64,000 bases of DNA from Streptomyces nymphaeiformis (lineage in GTDB: Bacteria; Actinomycetota; Actinomycetes; Streptomycetales; Streptomycetaceae), in the NCBI RefSeq assembly GCF_014203895.1, contig NZ_JACHJY010000003.1:372001-436000 (forward strand), read 5' to 3'. Below the pieces are notes generated by a model that made no database searches, was not told the DNA's origin, and saw nothing but the letters and a program-made list of their open reading frames with translations. The translations under genes were made by a program, and so were the position numbers. Below are positions 25,601 to 33,655 of the stretch, one piece after another. Each line of letters starts with the position of its first letter. Within the stretch, counting starts at the first letter, position 1.

Positions 25601-28289
25601 CGTCCCACCAGTGGCGGCCGACCTCGTCGGTGATCTGCGGGACGGTGTCGGAGACCGTGGCGGAGAAGTCACCGCCCGCGGTGGTCCACGGGGTCGTCGA
25701 GGTGGCGTTGTTCCACGTGGCCTGGGTCTCGGTGAAGTCCCTTGTCAGGGCGTGGAGTTCGTAGATCGTGCCGTTGGTGGTGCTGGTGGTCTCCGCGCCC
25801 CACATGTACATCTTGTTCTCCAGCACCGTGGCGGTGGTGGGGATGGACGTGGTGGGGAACTTCAGGACGGCGCGGGTCTTGCCGTAGGTGCCGGAATTGT
25901 TGCCGACGCTCAGCCAGGTCTGTGCCTTGCCGGAGACCAGACCGTCGTGGTTGACGGTCGGCTGGAGCGAGGAGAGCGTGGTGTCGGTCTGGCCCGCCTG
26001 GATGATCTTCATCGTCCGGCCGGCCTTGGGAATGCCCACGATGCGGGTCGGCGACCCGAGGAGCTGCCCGCTCTTGGTCTTGACCGCGAGCTGGTAGTAG
26101 TACGACTTCCCGATCTCGGCGCTGCTGGAGTCCGGGGTCGGTACCGCCGTGGTGTCGGTGTACGTCGTCGCGGTCAAGGCGATCGGCGCGATCAGCGTCG
26201 CCGCGGACGGGGTGAAGACCTGCTGCGTGGAACGGTGCAGCTGGTACTCCACGATGTCTAGGCCGCTGTCACCGCTGCTGTTGGCGTACGCCGGCCACGA
26301 AAGCTCCGGGCCCGTGGAGTGGACCACGGTCGGCGAGTTCAGCGACGTTCCCACAGCCCCGTAGGTCACCGTCAGACGCGGGTAGGTGGACGTCTCGTCG
26401 CCGTAGGCGTTGCCGTCGGCCGCCTCGTAACGCGGGCCGCCGGTCGGCGCGGTGCCCGACTCGTCCTTGGCCTTGAGCACGAAGCCGTAGTTGGCCGCCG
26501 TGCCGGAGACCCACTTCTGGACCGTGTCGGCGACGGGGAAGTCGTGCCACTTGTTGTAGTCCCAGGCGGCCTTGGTGATCTCGGCCGGGTTCACCAGCCG
26601 CACCGAGTCGGCCAGCGTACGGGTCGTGGACGAGCCGGTGTCACCGAGGAGGATCTTACCGGCGTTGCCCTTGGCGAAGCTCAGCTCCGCCGCGTCCAGG
26701 GTCTTCCAGACGCCGCCGGTGCCGGTCTGGTTGACCGTGTAGTTCTTGGTCCCGCCGTTGTAGGTGACGGTGTACGGGGCGGCCGTGGCAGCGTCCGCCG
26801 CGGCCGGGTAGTGCACGTCAACCCTGTACGTGTCGGTCTCGGGGACCCTCGGCTGCCAGGTGTACGACTCGCCCGTGAGCGCGTTCTTGTTGTAGGCGTA
26901 GTCGTCGTTGGTCGCCGCGCCGCCAGTCGTGGTGGACCGCGGCCACTCGCCGACCGCCGCCGTACCGGCGTCACCGTCGTCCTGCTGCACGGTGGTGCCA
27001 GACAGTTCGCCCACCAGCGCGCTGGTGTTGGACCAGGTCGCGGGCGTCGCGCCCGCCTCGCTCCATGCCCCGGTGGCCCGGTGCGCCTCCAGGGCGACGG
27101 CGTTGGCGTTGGTGGTGTGCGCCTGGTCGTAGTACAGACTCAGCCTGGCCGCGTCGACCTTCACTCCCGCCGGGATCTCGTCCAGCGGGAACTTGATCAG
27201 CGAACGGGAGACACCGGTGTCCGTCTTGCCGACCGACAGCTTCCAGGTGTTATTGAAGTTCACCCCGGGCTGGTCCGAGAGGACCATCGTGTCCTCGGAG
27301 TCCGAGTCGATCGGCGTGATCGTGATCGTCGGATCGATGACGACCGGGTACTGACGCTCCTTCGCCGTGAGCCACTTCGCGTCCGGCATGACGGTCAGCT
27401 TCCAGCCCTTGCCGTCGGCGTTCCGCGTCAGCTTCTGGGCGACCTTGGTGCTGTACGTACCGCCGGTGACCGACTGCGCGTCCTTCTTGGCGTCCGTCAT
27501 GTACGGGGCCGGGATCACCATGACCGGAGTGCCCGGGGCCTCGCCGAAGAAGGCGATCGAGCCGTCCTTGCGGGTCTTCGGCGTCAGGCCTCCCTCGGTG
27601 TCCAGGGTGAAGGTGAACGACACTGGACCGGCTGGGCGTTCGGCCAGGACGATGTCCTCCTTCACCTGACCGTTGCCGACCCTGTACGACAGGTCCGCGC
27701 CGGCGAGGGCGTCCTTGTAGACGACCCGGTCACCCTTCGCCTCCGGCCTGAGCGCGTCAGCGCCGGACAGGCCGAACGTGACCGCCCCGCCGCCCTCCGC
27801 CTCGAAGCGCATGAACCTGCCGGCATCGGAGCCGAACCAGCTCTTGCCGGTGTTCGCGGTGTTGGCGAAGTCGAAGCCCATGTCCCGGGTGGCGCGCACC
27901 GTGGTCTCGACCGGCTTCCAGGACTTCCCTGAGCGGTACGCCGTCGGCACGGCCGTCAGCTCGGCCTCGATCCGGCCGTCCGACATCTGCCAGAAACGCG
28001 CCTGCGACGTGCGCCGGTCGGTCAGCTCCTTGACCCGCTTCGCCTTCGGAAGCTTCTCGCCCTTCGGCAGCTTCTCCCGGCTGGGTATCTCCAGGTTCCC
28101 GCCAGCCGGGGGCTTGCTCACTCCCTCGTCGTCGTCCGAGAACCAACCCGCGATCGTGTCGACGACGCCCTTGCCGTCGTCGTTATTCGCCGGTGACTGC
28201 GGAGCCGCGTAGGCGACCTGCGGCAATAGCGTGCCCGCTACCGCCGACACGACAAGACAGGAGAGATATCTCCTGTACGGAACTTTCAC
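19608..28289 (-). CDS. Secreted Rhs/YD-repeat polymorphic toxin with C-terminal nuclease
   Basis: GTG 28289 (AAAGG 7 bp upstream) gives 2,893 residues beginning with a signal peptide (KVPYRRYLSCLVVSAVAGTL, cleavage near AYAA-PQ). The N-terminal ~1,000 residues hold DNRLRE-like beta modules, a golvesin-type beta domain (~470-570) and a fibronectin-like stretch. A long YD/RHS repeat region follows (many YDxxG and YDYDxxG units), with a second golvesin-like insert at ~1930-2060. The RHS core ends at ~2630 (FNAKRWDAQAGTYDMGFRDY, NRYAFTGGNP). The last ~230 residues end in a DNA/RNA non-specific endonuclease-like domain: HRGHLLGNQFGG, then RNLVPMYPTTN. It probably acts in contact killing. Confidence 0.9.
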   Translation of the reverse strand: MKVPYRRYLSCLVVSAVAGTLLPQVAYAAPQSPANNDDGKGVVDTIAGWFSDDDEGVSKPPAGGNLEIPSREKLPKGEKLPKAKRVKELTDRRTSQARFWQMSDGRIEAELTAVPTAYRSGKSWKPVETTVRATRDMGFDFANTANTGKSWFGSDAGRFMRFEAEGGGAVTFGLSGADALRPEAKGDRVVYKDALAGADLSYRVGNGQVKEDIVLAERPAGPVSFTFTLDTEGGLTPKTRKDGSIAFFGEAPGTPVMVIPAPYMTDAKKDAQSVTGGTYSTKVAQKLTRNADGKGWKLTVMPDAKWLTAKERQYPVVIDPTITITPIDSDSEDTMVLSDQPGVNFNNTWKLSVGKTDTGVSRSLIKFPLDEIPAGVKVDAARLSLYYDQAHTTNANAVALEAHRATGAWSEAGATPATWSNTSALVGELSGTTVQQDDGDAGTAAVGEWPRSTTTGGAATNDDYAYNKNALTGESYTWQPRVPETDTYRVDVHYPAAADAATAAPYTVTYNGGTKNYTVNQTGTGGVWKTLDAAELSFAKGNAGKILLGDTGSSTTRTLADSVRLVNPAEITKAAWDYNKWHDFPVADTVQKWVSGTAANYGFVLKAKDESGTAPTGGPRYEAADGNAYGDETSTYPRLTVTYGAVGTSLNSPTVVHSTGPELSWPAYANSSGDSGLDIVEYQLHRSTQQVFTPSAATLIAPIALTATTYTDTTAVPTPDSSSAEIGKSYYYQLAVKTKSGQLLGSPTRIVGIPKAGRTMKIIQAGQTDTTLSSLQPTVNHDGLVSGKAQTWLSVGNNSGTYGKTRAVLKFPTTSIPTTATVLENKMYMWGAETTSTTNGTIYELHALTRDFTETQATWNNATSTTPWTTAGGDFSATVSDTVPQITDEVGRHWWDATGLMQSWVRTPTNNKGVLVKLKDETTTGPQERTLFLSAEASDPQLRPYMQVIYVDATTEDTYYAPTTPARMTPNSQYTVEFTVTNTTSAAWAAGERVLSYTWKLPDGTDVTTGGNQLSTAIPALLPGKSATIQAQVKTPINSDEGNKRLDYVLGWDIKKVADGTWLSAGTGAIPSLKQNVTVEDPTSNTLGLEKFYSYTGKNTGAGSTVMNNLASGNSVWSYNAFTNPGRGLTTFARFAYNSLDTSDTVLGHGWSGQAAGPTRLGAPLEFHPKPNPTEIRLPDGDGTTHVFRWDATNSVWKAPAGVHYKLTMKAGLDCKPTKDPVPDAWTLTRPDGTRFLFGCDGYMTSAVDKNGNTQTYTYEERKSNNKPTKFLTYITDPADRQSLTVDYYKKGDATYEYINDSGVKVSGTNLTNSKIYDHVKSMTDISGRKISFYYTDKGLLGQFTDGAGSSQPKDFKFTYDATQGNKNVKLVKATDPRGNATQLAYYAPQVGDDPKYHWWTKTITDRLNGTTNFAYAANAGNSKFTDTKATDAENHATDYVTDDFGRPVQTTNAKSQTAKMSWDADNNVTYLEEANGAKTAYCYDQKTGYPLWQRDAENNKAGVPPSSECAPGTYPVNAAKYEYQTRLDGYSADLFRKTSPEGRTWQFGYDTFGNLKTVTDPKGVATTSVPDDYTTKYDYDSYGQLAKATDANGNPTTNSGFGPTGYPATITDALNKATTFVYDERGQVTQATDALGKKTTQTYDTFGRPLINTVPKDQNAGVLITTPAPVYDANDNVTTSTAPNGAVSTAVYDAADQISEATAPKDTSTGPERKSAYTYDKAGHLRTTIEPKGTATTADPNDYLTTNNYDEIYQLTSAVNAAGDKVSYEYDNVGNITTVVDPKKNATADTTDYTSKTAYDLNHRVTTVTDAVGKTTSRSYDKDSLVVSSTDAENNTTEVTYDERGKQTQVKAPYTGTSPGITYRTTKYEYDQVGNTTKVISPRGVDTAAADDFTARTEYDALNRPVKKFQPYDPADARYNNPNVYTQTVYDEVGRVSKTSLPPSEGQTVRNDTTYSYFDNGWAKSSTDPWDIVTTYDYDELGKQTARTLTSAGGSSNRTMSWSYFPDGKLKSKSDDGVPVGSAVVLADNSDTQNTTSTGTWTKGSLTGQQGYDHQVHAAGAGTDAFTWTLNIPKDGTYTAYVKYPQVTGAATAAKYTVTHSTGTTDVTKDQNAAAGSWVSLGSFTFTQGNAAKLQLFQNSAGAVVADGVKLVRNNAGDTDNEKKTFAYAYDVNGNMTSIDDTSSGAKIDAYTIAYTGLNQVQKVTEALAGQEKKSTSYTYDTNGQPETVTHPDQYSKYTYDLRGLVKTVSVGKTATDTNPKITNYTYTDRRLKLQETKANGNTVDYTYYLNAALKTQTEKKPNGTLVSSHTYAYDANGNKAQDVAKKMNADNHAAYLDSTTDYIYDPVERLAKSVKTGNGAGTESYVHDDNANVISQTVKSTSTTYSYDRNRLLSATTSGVSASYNYDPFGRQESSTSGGQVIERSLYDGFDHVIESSKLDGGSMKTTKYTFDPLDRTSTKTADGKTTDFTYLGLSNEVLNEEVAGVLTASYQYSPWGERLSQVKHNTDGTTEDGYYGYNSHTDVEALTTKDGDTKATYGYTAYGSDDKAEFTGIDKPDAADPTKEAYNPYRFNAKRWDAQAGTYDMGFRDYNPGLNRFTSRDMYNGALADMGLGADPYTGNRYAFTGGNPTSRVELDGHDWWDTVKSVFKGGGSVATKTAGSGWLTAIEVFGNVIGWNSDNGPKKTPYDESKPKYKSGLFVEPQEINEYSNYDSYPSSVTKDGCKDSGNTAAFYMPLDSAGRAQGVMACLNKANINNFDKETGEIGEDGPGLVGSETVWPTDNPLFIPEGMREGQSLYGQGLHRGHLLGNQFGGTGRDIRNLVPMYPTTNLSRMKRVETQIANHLRAGETVYYSAMAHYPDGNTYIPDSVTITWYSADTGAGGTFPVANTP

Positions 28290-28608
28290 TTCAATACCTT
28301 TCGATATCGACGCACCTGCATCACTGGACGCGAAATGGGCACGCCGAACGAGCCGGCGCGGAGGTTTCCGGCCAGCTTGGCGCAATTTGGAGCGACCACG
28401 CGGAAGACATGAACCGCGAGGTCACGGGCATTGCAGCGGGCTTTCTAACCATTCTTGTGAGACCCAGTCAACCCCAGCGACATAAAGGACAATCGACGGG
28501 CCGAACGGGGGCGGTCCGCCCGATTCATCCACTCGCTCGCGCACAGCAGGTGGGGTGGTGTATAACCACCCGGCTCATCTACCAGACAACCGAAAGTCGG
28601 GCTCTCTC
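28290..28608. other. Divergent intergenic region upstream of the Rhs toxin
   Basis: The region separates the leftward Rhs gene from the rightward MmpS-like gene and must hold both promoters. It is less GC-rich than its surroundings. I see no convincing -35/-10 pair, repeat or RNA gene. Confidence 0.4.
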
Positions 28609-29076
28609 ATGTCGTCCAATGAAATGGCGGAAAACGCATTGCGGGAGGAGAACGAACACGAGAGCATGGCAAGCTTCCCGGACCGGCGAAGGTTACTGAT
28701 CGCCGGCATCACCCTGCTCGCCTGCCTCGGGCTCGTCGGCTACGGCATCCTCGACACCGACGATCAGCCGAAGCCGCGCGCCACGCCGACTGCAGAGGTG
28801 ACGTACGAGGTCACGGGAACAGGGACCGTCGAGATCTCATATCTCGCCCGCAGCGAGGCTGGTACGGCCACGGTCGAGAAGATCACCCTTCCGTGGACGA
28901 AATCGGTCCAGGTACCCCTCGGCAAAGCTCCGACCATCGCCGTCACCCTCGACGAGAAGGGCGGACAGGCATCCTGCGCACTGTCAATCGGCGGCAAGCA
29001 CGTCCAGCGCGCCACCGCCATGGGCGAATTCGGGCGTGCCACGTGCACGGGAGAGACTCAGGCCCGGAAGGGGTGA
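28609..29076 (+). CDS. MmpS-like membrane-anchored protein
   Basis: ATG 28609 gives 155 residues. A cytoplasmic N-terminus is followed by one membrane helix (LLIAGITLLACLGLVGYGIL, ~25-47 from this start). The exported beta domain has the pattern of MmpS-family proteins: VTYEVTGTGTVEISYLA, ITLPWTKSVQVPLG, IAVTLDEKGGQASCALSI and a second Cys (TCTG), suggesting a disulfide. Start choice is uncertain (ATGs at 28555, 28609, 28624, 28666). MmpS proteins usually partner MmpL exporters, but no MmpL gene is nearby. Confidence 0.7.
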   Translation: MSSNEMAENALREENEHESMASFPDRRRLLIAGITLLACLGLVGYGILDTDDQPKPRATPTAEVTYEVTGTGTVEISYLARSEAGTATVEKITLPWTKSVQVPLGKAPTIAVTLDEKGGQASCALSIGGKHVQRATAMGEFGRATCTGETQARKG

Positions 29077-29190
29077 TTCTCGCCGACCGGATTCCTGATC
29101 GGCGATTCGCCCGAAATCTCACCGGTGTTGTGATCCTGTAACCCGGTGCCGTATAACGACGCCGATTCGCCAGGGAGGTCGGCCTTCGTG

Positions 29191-29204
29191 GGCCGATATC
29201 GGCC
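29191..29204. promoter_or_regulatory. 14-bp palindrome upstream of the L,D-transpeptidase
   Basis: GGCCGATATCGGCC is perfectly self-complementary and lies ~50 bp before the lipoprotein start. It could be an operator; there is no direct evidence for a binding protein. Confidence 0.3.
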
Positions 29205-29252
29205 AATTTTCGTTCCCTGGCTTTGTTCTCGTACTCGACGAAGGGTTCCTTC

Positions 29253-30260
29253 GTGCTTCCCGGAAACACTCACCTGCCCCTACGAATCCGCCGGACCCTT
29301 GTCACCGCCGCCGCCGGCGGGGCGCTCCTCCTGTCCTCCGCTTGCGGAAGCGGGAGTGACGGCACCACGGTCGAAGACGTGGCGGCGGACCGGAGCGGTG
29401 CCGCTGCCCCGCCGAGCGCCTCGCCCAGCGGGCCGGCGAGCGCGTCCGCTTCCGCTTCCGCCTCGGCCTCGTCGTCCCCTTCGGCCTCGGCATCCCACAC
29501 GCCCAGCGCCAGCGCCTCACCAAGCCAGAGCAGGACGGCAAGCAAGAGCCCGGCCAGCAGCGGATCCGACGCGAAGGGCGGCGACACCAGCACCACCGCA
29601 TCAGGGTCCGGATCCGGCTCGGGTACTGGGAGTACGACGACTGACGGCTCGGGCGGCACAAGCGCCCCCGACTTCCCCGTCCCAGTACAGGTCGGCGACG
29701 CCACACAGCTGATCACCGTCAAGGCCAGCGGCTCCTACGCGACGGTAACCGCGTGGGCCAAGGGGTCCGCTGGCTGGAAAGCGCAGTTCAGCACAAGCGC
29801 CGGACGCGTGGGGTCCAAGGGCGTGACGGACGGGGCGACCCGTCAGCAGAGCACCTGGACCACACCGTCGGGGACGTACACCATCACCGAGGGGTTTGGT
29901 GTCGAGTCGGGCGGTACGAGCATGCCGTACCACGTCGTCACCTCGGACGACTGGTGGGTGGAGGACCCTGAGTCGAAGTTCTACAACTCGATGCACGGCG
30001 AAGCGGGCGCGGACTTCCCCCTCACCGAGGCGGGTGAACGAGGCAGCGAACACCTGCTCAACTACCGCACCCAGTACGCCAAGGCGCTGGTCATCAACTT
30101 CAACCGATGGCCCGCCGTACCTGGCCGCGGCGCTGGCATCTTCCTGCACGTCAACGGGTCCGGCGCAACGGCCGGATGCGTGTCCGTGCCACGCGCCACG
30201 ATGGACCGGATCATGCCCTGGATCAAGGCAGGAGCCCACCCCCGCATCGCCATCGGATAG
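29253..30260 (+). CDS. L,D-transpeptidase (YkuD-type) lipoprotein
   Basis: GTG 29253 (GAAGGG 7 bp upstream) gives 335 residues. A signal peptide with lipobox LLSSAC makes Cys ~31 the lipidation site. A long Ser/Ala/Gly-rich linker (~50-140) spans outward. The catalytic domain shows a YkuD signature: H-V-N-G-S-G-A-T-A-G-C-V-S-V near residue 300, with the catalytic Cys in AGCVSV. It would act on cell-wall peptide crosslinks outside the membrane. It follows the MmpS-like gene on the same strand by ~175 bp. Confidence 0.85.
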   Translation: MLPGNTHLPLRIRRTLVTAAAGGALLLSSACGSGSDGTTVEDVAADRSGAAAPPSASPSGPASASASASASASSSPSASASHTPSASASPSQSRTASKSPASSGSDAKGGDTSTTASGSGSGSGTGSTTTDGSGGTSAPDFPVPVQVGDATQLITVKASGSYATVTAWAKGSAGWKAQFSTSAGRVGSKGVTDGATRQQSTWTTPSGTYTITEGFGVESGGTSMPYHVVTSDDWWVEDPESKFYNSMHGEAGADFPLTEAGERGSEHLLNYRTQYAKALVINFNRWPAVPGRGAGIFLHVNGSGATAGCVSVPRATMDRIMPWIKAGAHPRIAIG

Positions 30261-30713
30261 ATCGAAGTGAAGCTACTGGCGGCCGAGTGGGTAGCGGCTG
30301 AGGGTGCAAGTACGATCACGACTTGAACGTGCCGCCTACCACTTCACTCGATGTGCGCCCTGGAACGGGTTGGCAGGAGCCTAAGCGGTGGAGGCCTTGC
30401 CGAGAATGTCGGCTACGACGACGGCGTCCGTGGCGGCCCGCCACGGGTACAAAACCAGGTTGCCCTGGTCCGGCCCACAGGCGGATCGCCGATGCAAGTG
30501 CGGCCTCGACCTCGTCGCGACCGACATCGTGAGAACGGACGGCCGCGACATCGAAAACGTGGCCGTTCACCGACTACGCGGAAGTGCAACGGCCCCACAC
30601 TGGCTCCAGAGCCTCACCGGCGACAAGACCATCTCTGGCGCGACTCGACACCAGGCACCAAACAGCCGATTCCGTCACTCTGCAGCCCGAGCCCCTCCGA
30701 AGGACCTCGGGCA
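30261..30713. other. Gene-poor stretch between lipoprotein gene and transposase remnant
   Basis: Several overlapping frames are open here on both strands, but none has coding bias with a start and ribosome-binding site, and none shows a recognisable protein. It probably contains decayed insertion-sequence DNA. Confidence 0.4.
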
Positions 30714-30992
30714 TACATCACCGAGGAGCTCCTGGCCAACACTGAGCCTCTTCCAACCGGGGCGCCTCCCCCTGACCCCACGGTCCGCGTTCCCTTCCGC
30801 GGCCGCTGGGACACGCTCTCCGTGGGGAAGAAGGCCGTCAACCGCGCCCACGCAAAGATCCGCGCACTCGGCGAGCAGGCCATGGCCACCCTCAAACAGT
30901 GGCGACTTCTTCGCAAACTCCGTTGCAGCACCACCCGAATCACCGACATCGTCCATGCCGTCCTGGCCCTGCAGCTCGCGGTGCCAGAGTGA
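30714..30992 (+). pseudogene. IS5-family (DDE) transposase, 3' remnant
   Basis: The frame encodes the last ~92 residues of a transposase. The segment VRVPFRGRWDTLSVG, then AVNRAHAKIRALGEQAMATL and WRLLRKLRCSTTRITDIVHAVL, is the familiar C-terminal end of a DDE transposase common in Streptomyces, with the final catalytic Glu in the ALGEQ helix. The 5' part is absent, and no inverted repeats were found. It marks a past insertion near the edge of the cargo region. Confidence 0.7.
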
Positions 30993-31027
30993 GGCCAGTA
31001 TCACCGCGCAGAAGGAGCAGGGGCATC

Positions 31028-31273
31028 GTGGCGGACGTGAGAGTTACCTACGACGAGAGCGCGAACGCCGCGTACGTGTCCTTCACCGAGCCACAGTCCA
31101 GGCGGAAGTCCGCCCACATGTATGCCTGTGATCCGGTGGGCGTTGACGGCATGATCAACCTCGATTTCGACGAGCAGGGCCGCCTGATCGGCATCGAAGT
31201 GCTGGCGGCTGCCTCGAAACTGCCCGAATACCTGCTCCAGTCCGCAGAACGGCTGGACTCCGAAGGGCACTGA
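31028..31273 (+). CDS. DUF2283-family small protein
   Basis: GTG 31028 has AAGGAG 9 bp upstream and gives 81 residues. The pattern ADVRVTYDESANAAYVSFTE, then GVDGMINLDFDEQGRLIGIEVLAAASKLP, is the DUF2283 signature. Its function is unknown, and some members sit beside toxin-antitoxin genes. Here it stands alone between the transposase remnant and the mobilisation operon. Confidence 0.8.
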   Translation: MADVRVTYDESANAAYVSFTEPQSRRKSAHMYACDPVGVDGMINLDFDEQGRLIGIEVLAAASKLPEYLLQSAERLDSEGH

Positions 31274-31381
31274 CCGTGCGGTGCGGCAGGCCTCGCCACG
31301 CTCAACCCGCTGACTCAGGTTGGAAGAGCTCACTGTCAACACCCCAGATGCATGGGCCTCGTCCTTTCGCACCGCGCTCGC

Positions 31382-31786
31382 CTACTCCAAGTAGGTGCCG
31401 ACGAAGGTGCCGTCAAAGCCGAGCGCAATGAGGCCCGTCTCGACGGTGGGGTAGGTCGTGCCGTACGGGTCGGCGATCAGGGCGTCGAAGTCGGCGCGGC
31501 TGATCTCGGGTTCGAGCCACTGGTTGCTGCACCGGCAGCGGATCCAGACGTTGCGGCCGTGGTTGATGAGCAGCCAGTCGCGTCGGGCCCGGCAGGCCGA
31601 GCACATCACGGGGATGCCGCCGAGGGCGAGTTCGTGTGGGTGGCTGACGCAGCACGTCGCGCCTGGGCCGTCGGCCGGCTGCGTCTCGTACTGGAGTTGC
31701 AGCAGGGGGTCGGTGCCGGTGGAAAGGACGAGCGGCGCGGGTGCCGGCTCCGTGGGGCGGTCGGTGGTTCTGTGCACGAGCGTCAT
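31382..31786 (-). CDS. Hypothetical Cys-rich protein downstream of the relaxase
   Basis: The product is 134 residues from ATG 31786, or three fewer from GTG 31777, which has a better spaced GGGAG. CC...C-x-x-C (VMCSACRARRDWLLINHG) and CRCSNQWLEPEIS suggest a zinc-binding core. The C-terminal part (FDALIADPYGTTYPTVETGL) is acidic. It is the last leftward gene of the mobilisation block, 108 bp after the relaxase stop. Confidence 0.65.
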   Translation of the reverse strand: MTLVHRTTDRPTEPAPAPLVLSTGTDPLLQLQYETQPADGPGATCCVSHPHELALGGIPVMCSACRARRDWLLINHGRNVWIRCRCSNQWLEPEISRADFDALIADPYGTTYPTVETGLIALGFDGTFVGTYLE

Positions 31787-31894
31787 CTCCCGGTCGTGGG
31801 CTTTCTGTTTTCATCCGTAACAGCAGGTGGAACCGGCTGTCCAGGCATTTCGTGGAGTCCGGTCGGTCGATGTCCAGCCTTCTGGACGTGCTGA

Positions 31895-33655
31895 TCAGCG
31901 GCGCGGTGGGCGGCTGCGCGGGTCAGGGACGGCAGGGCGCGGCGCCGCTGTGGGTGCGTTTCGTTCGCTGGTGCGGGTGGCCGAGGTCTTGTTCGGGCGG
32001 GTGCCGGCCTGCGGGCGACGGGGCGCTTCGCCCGGGTGGGCGGGGAGCTGGGCGAGGCGGCGCAGGCGCCAGACCAGGACGTCGTTCACGTCCGCGGCGG
32101 TGTCGAGTTCGCGCATGTCGATGGCCTGCTGCAGGAGGGCCTCGGGGGCGTGGCCTGCCTGCTCGGCCTGGGCGAGGGTGGCGACCAGGGCGTCGGGTTT
32201 CCTCGGCATGCCGTCTGCTCGTACGCCGTGCTCCGGCAGAGCCGCGCGGAGGGTGGCCTCGTGCGTCCGGCGTTGGGCCTCGGGGAGGGCACGGCCGTGG
32301 TCGTGCAGCACTCGCATCGGCGTGGCGGCGGCCTGACGGTAGGCGGTGCGCAGATGCTCGGCGGCCTGTCGGGAGGCATGGGCCTGCTGGGCGTGACCGC
32401 GGGCGGAGTGCCAGCGCGCGGCGGCGAGGACGACCAGGACGAGGGTGGAGACGAGCATGGCGGTGGTGCCGCCGTCCTCGCCCCGGCCGAGCGCGCCGCC
32501 GGCCTGAACGATGCCCCGGGCGGCCGTACGGAGAGCCCGGGTGTCGGCGCGCTCTGCCCGGATGTGGCTGCGGGTCGCCCGCTCGAAGGCTCGGGCGGCT
32601 GCGGTCAGCTCGGCGCGGGTGGCGGCCGGGGAGGTCTGGGCGACCGCGTCCAGGAGTTCGCCGATGCCGACGAGCTGGGCGGCGGCTTCATCGTCGTCGC
32701 CGTCAAGGAGGACGGCGGCACGCTCGGCGATCCCGGTGGCGCTCCGTCGCTCTCGGGCGGGCGGGGACCAGTCCGCCCGGCCGTCGGCGGCCGAAGACGT
32801 TGCCCGCTCGGCGGTACCGTCGGCAAGCCGGAGGCGGATCTTCGGAAGGGACAGGTCGGGAGCCAGCTTGGAGCCGGGGTACCAGACGGGTTCACCGTGG
32901 CGGTTGCGGTCGCCGGGCAGGGCCACGTTGTAGCCGAGCGCGTCGCCGGACGGGGCGTGGCGCACTTTCACGCGTAGGCCCGCCTCGCGTAGCCGGGTGA
33001 AGAACTCCTTCTCGTCGTGCGCTCCCGCGAGGGCCTGGCGGACGGCTTCGCGGAGCGTCTCGCGGGAGGTCTCGGGGCGGCCGGTGCGTTCGGCTTTGAA
33101 CTTCTCGGCGCTGGTGGGGTTCTTCGCTGCGGTGCCGTCACCGGCGTTGAGGCGGCGCAGTCCCATGTCCTCCTCGATGCGGCGGCAGACGGCCTGGGCC
33201 TTGTTGAAGTCGTAGTTGAGGCGGGGATTGCGCAGGTCGCCACGGACCAGGGTGGCGACGATGTGGATGTGGTCTTCCGCGTGGCGGACGGCGATCCACC
33301 GGCAGCCGTCGGGATCGCCGTCTGGGGCGATGCCGGTGGCGTGGACGATGCGCTGGGCGACGGCGTTCCACTCCTCGTCGGAGAGCCGCCGGTCGCCAGG
33401 GGCGGTCCGAACCGAACAGTGCCACACGTGCTTGGCGGGCGCGCGGTCGCCCGCCTGCTTGACCCGGAGGTCGAGGGCGGCGGTGAGGCGGGCAAGGGTG
33501 ACGTGCGGGTCGGTGTCGCGGCCGGGGTCGGGGGCGAAACCGTCCCAGGAGCCGACGAGGTGCGCGTCGGTGTGCTCCTCGCGCCTACCGGGGCCGTAGA
33601 GGTAGACGAGGAGTCCGTGGGTGCGGCCGCCGCGTCCGATGTCGGGAACCATCAC
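31895..33655 (-). CDS. Relaxase/mobilisation nuclease (MobA-like)
   Basis: This 586-residue protein would nick DNA at the transfer origin. The N-terminal domain has GLLVYLYGPG, an HCSVR strand, ATGIAPDGDP, CRWIAVRHAEDH and the metal-binding strand HIHIVATLVRG (HUH-like), followed by the CRRIEEDMGL helix. The middle (~200-300) is a basic linker. Residues ~300-460 are helical with one hydrophobic segment (AMLVSTLVLVVLAAARW), unusual for a relaxase and possibly membrane-directing. GTG 33655 or the adjacent ATG overlaps the MobC stop, so the two are co-translated. Confidence 0.85.
   Translation of the reverse strand: MMVPDIGRGGRTHGLLVYLYGPGRREEHTDAHLVGSWDGFAPDPGRDTDPHVTLARLTAALDLRVKQAGDRAPAKHVWHCSVRTAPGDRRLSDEEWNAVAQRIVHATGIAPDGDPDGCRWIAVRHAEDHIHIVATLVRGDLRNPRLNYDFNKAQAVCRRIEEDMGLRRLNAGDGTAAKNPTSAEKFKAERTGRPETSRETLREAVRQALAGAHDEKEFFTRLREAGLRVKVRHAPSGDALGYNVALPGDRNRHGEPVWYPGSKLAPDLSLPKIRLRLADGTAERATSSAADGRADWSPPARERRSATGIAERAAVLLDGDDDEAAAQLVGIGELLDAVAQTSPAATRAELTAAARAFERATRSHIRAERADTRALRTAARGIVQAGGALGRGEDGGTTAMLVSTLVLVVLAAARWHSARGHAQQAHASRQAAEHLRTAYRQAAATPMRVLHDHGRALPEAQRRTHEATLRAALPEHGVRADGMPRKPDALVATLAQAEQAGHAPEALLQQAIDMRELDTAADVNDVLVWRLRRLAQLPAHPGEAPRRPQAGTRPNKTSATRTSERNAPTAAPRPAVPDPRSRPPRR

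Noticed and set aside
19710..26261. A 2,183-codon rightward frame inside the Rhs region
   Set aside because: It is antisense to the YD-repeat gene, shows only Val/Gly/Arg low complexity and no domain.
30351..30713. Longer transposase or other gene upstream of the IS remnant
   Set aside because: No transposase motifs or coding bias before 30714; a leftward frame ending near 30381 (VVVADILGKAST) was considered but has no start or recognisable family.
31500..31530. T-arm-like GGGTTCGAGCC suggesting a tRNA
   Set aside because: No matching acceptor, anticodon or D arms; it lies inside a coding sequence.
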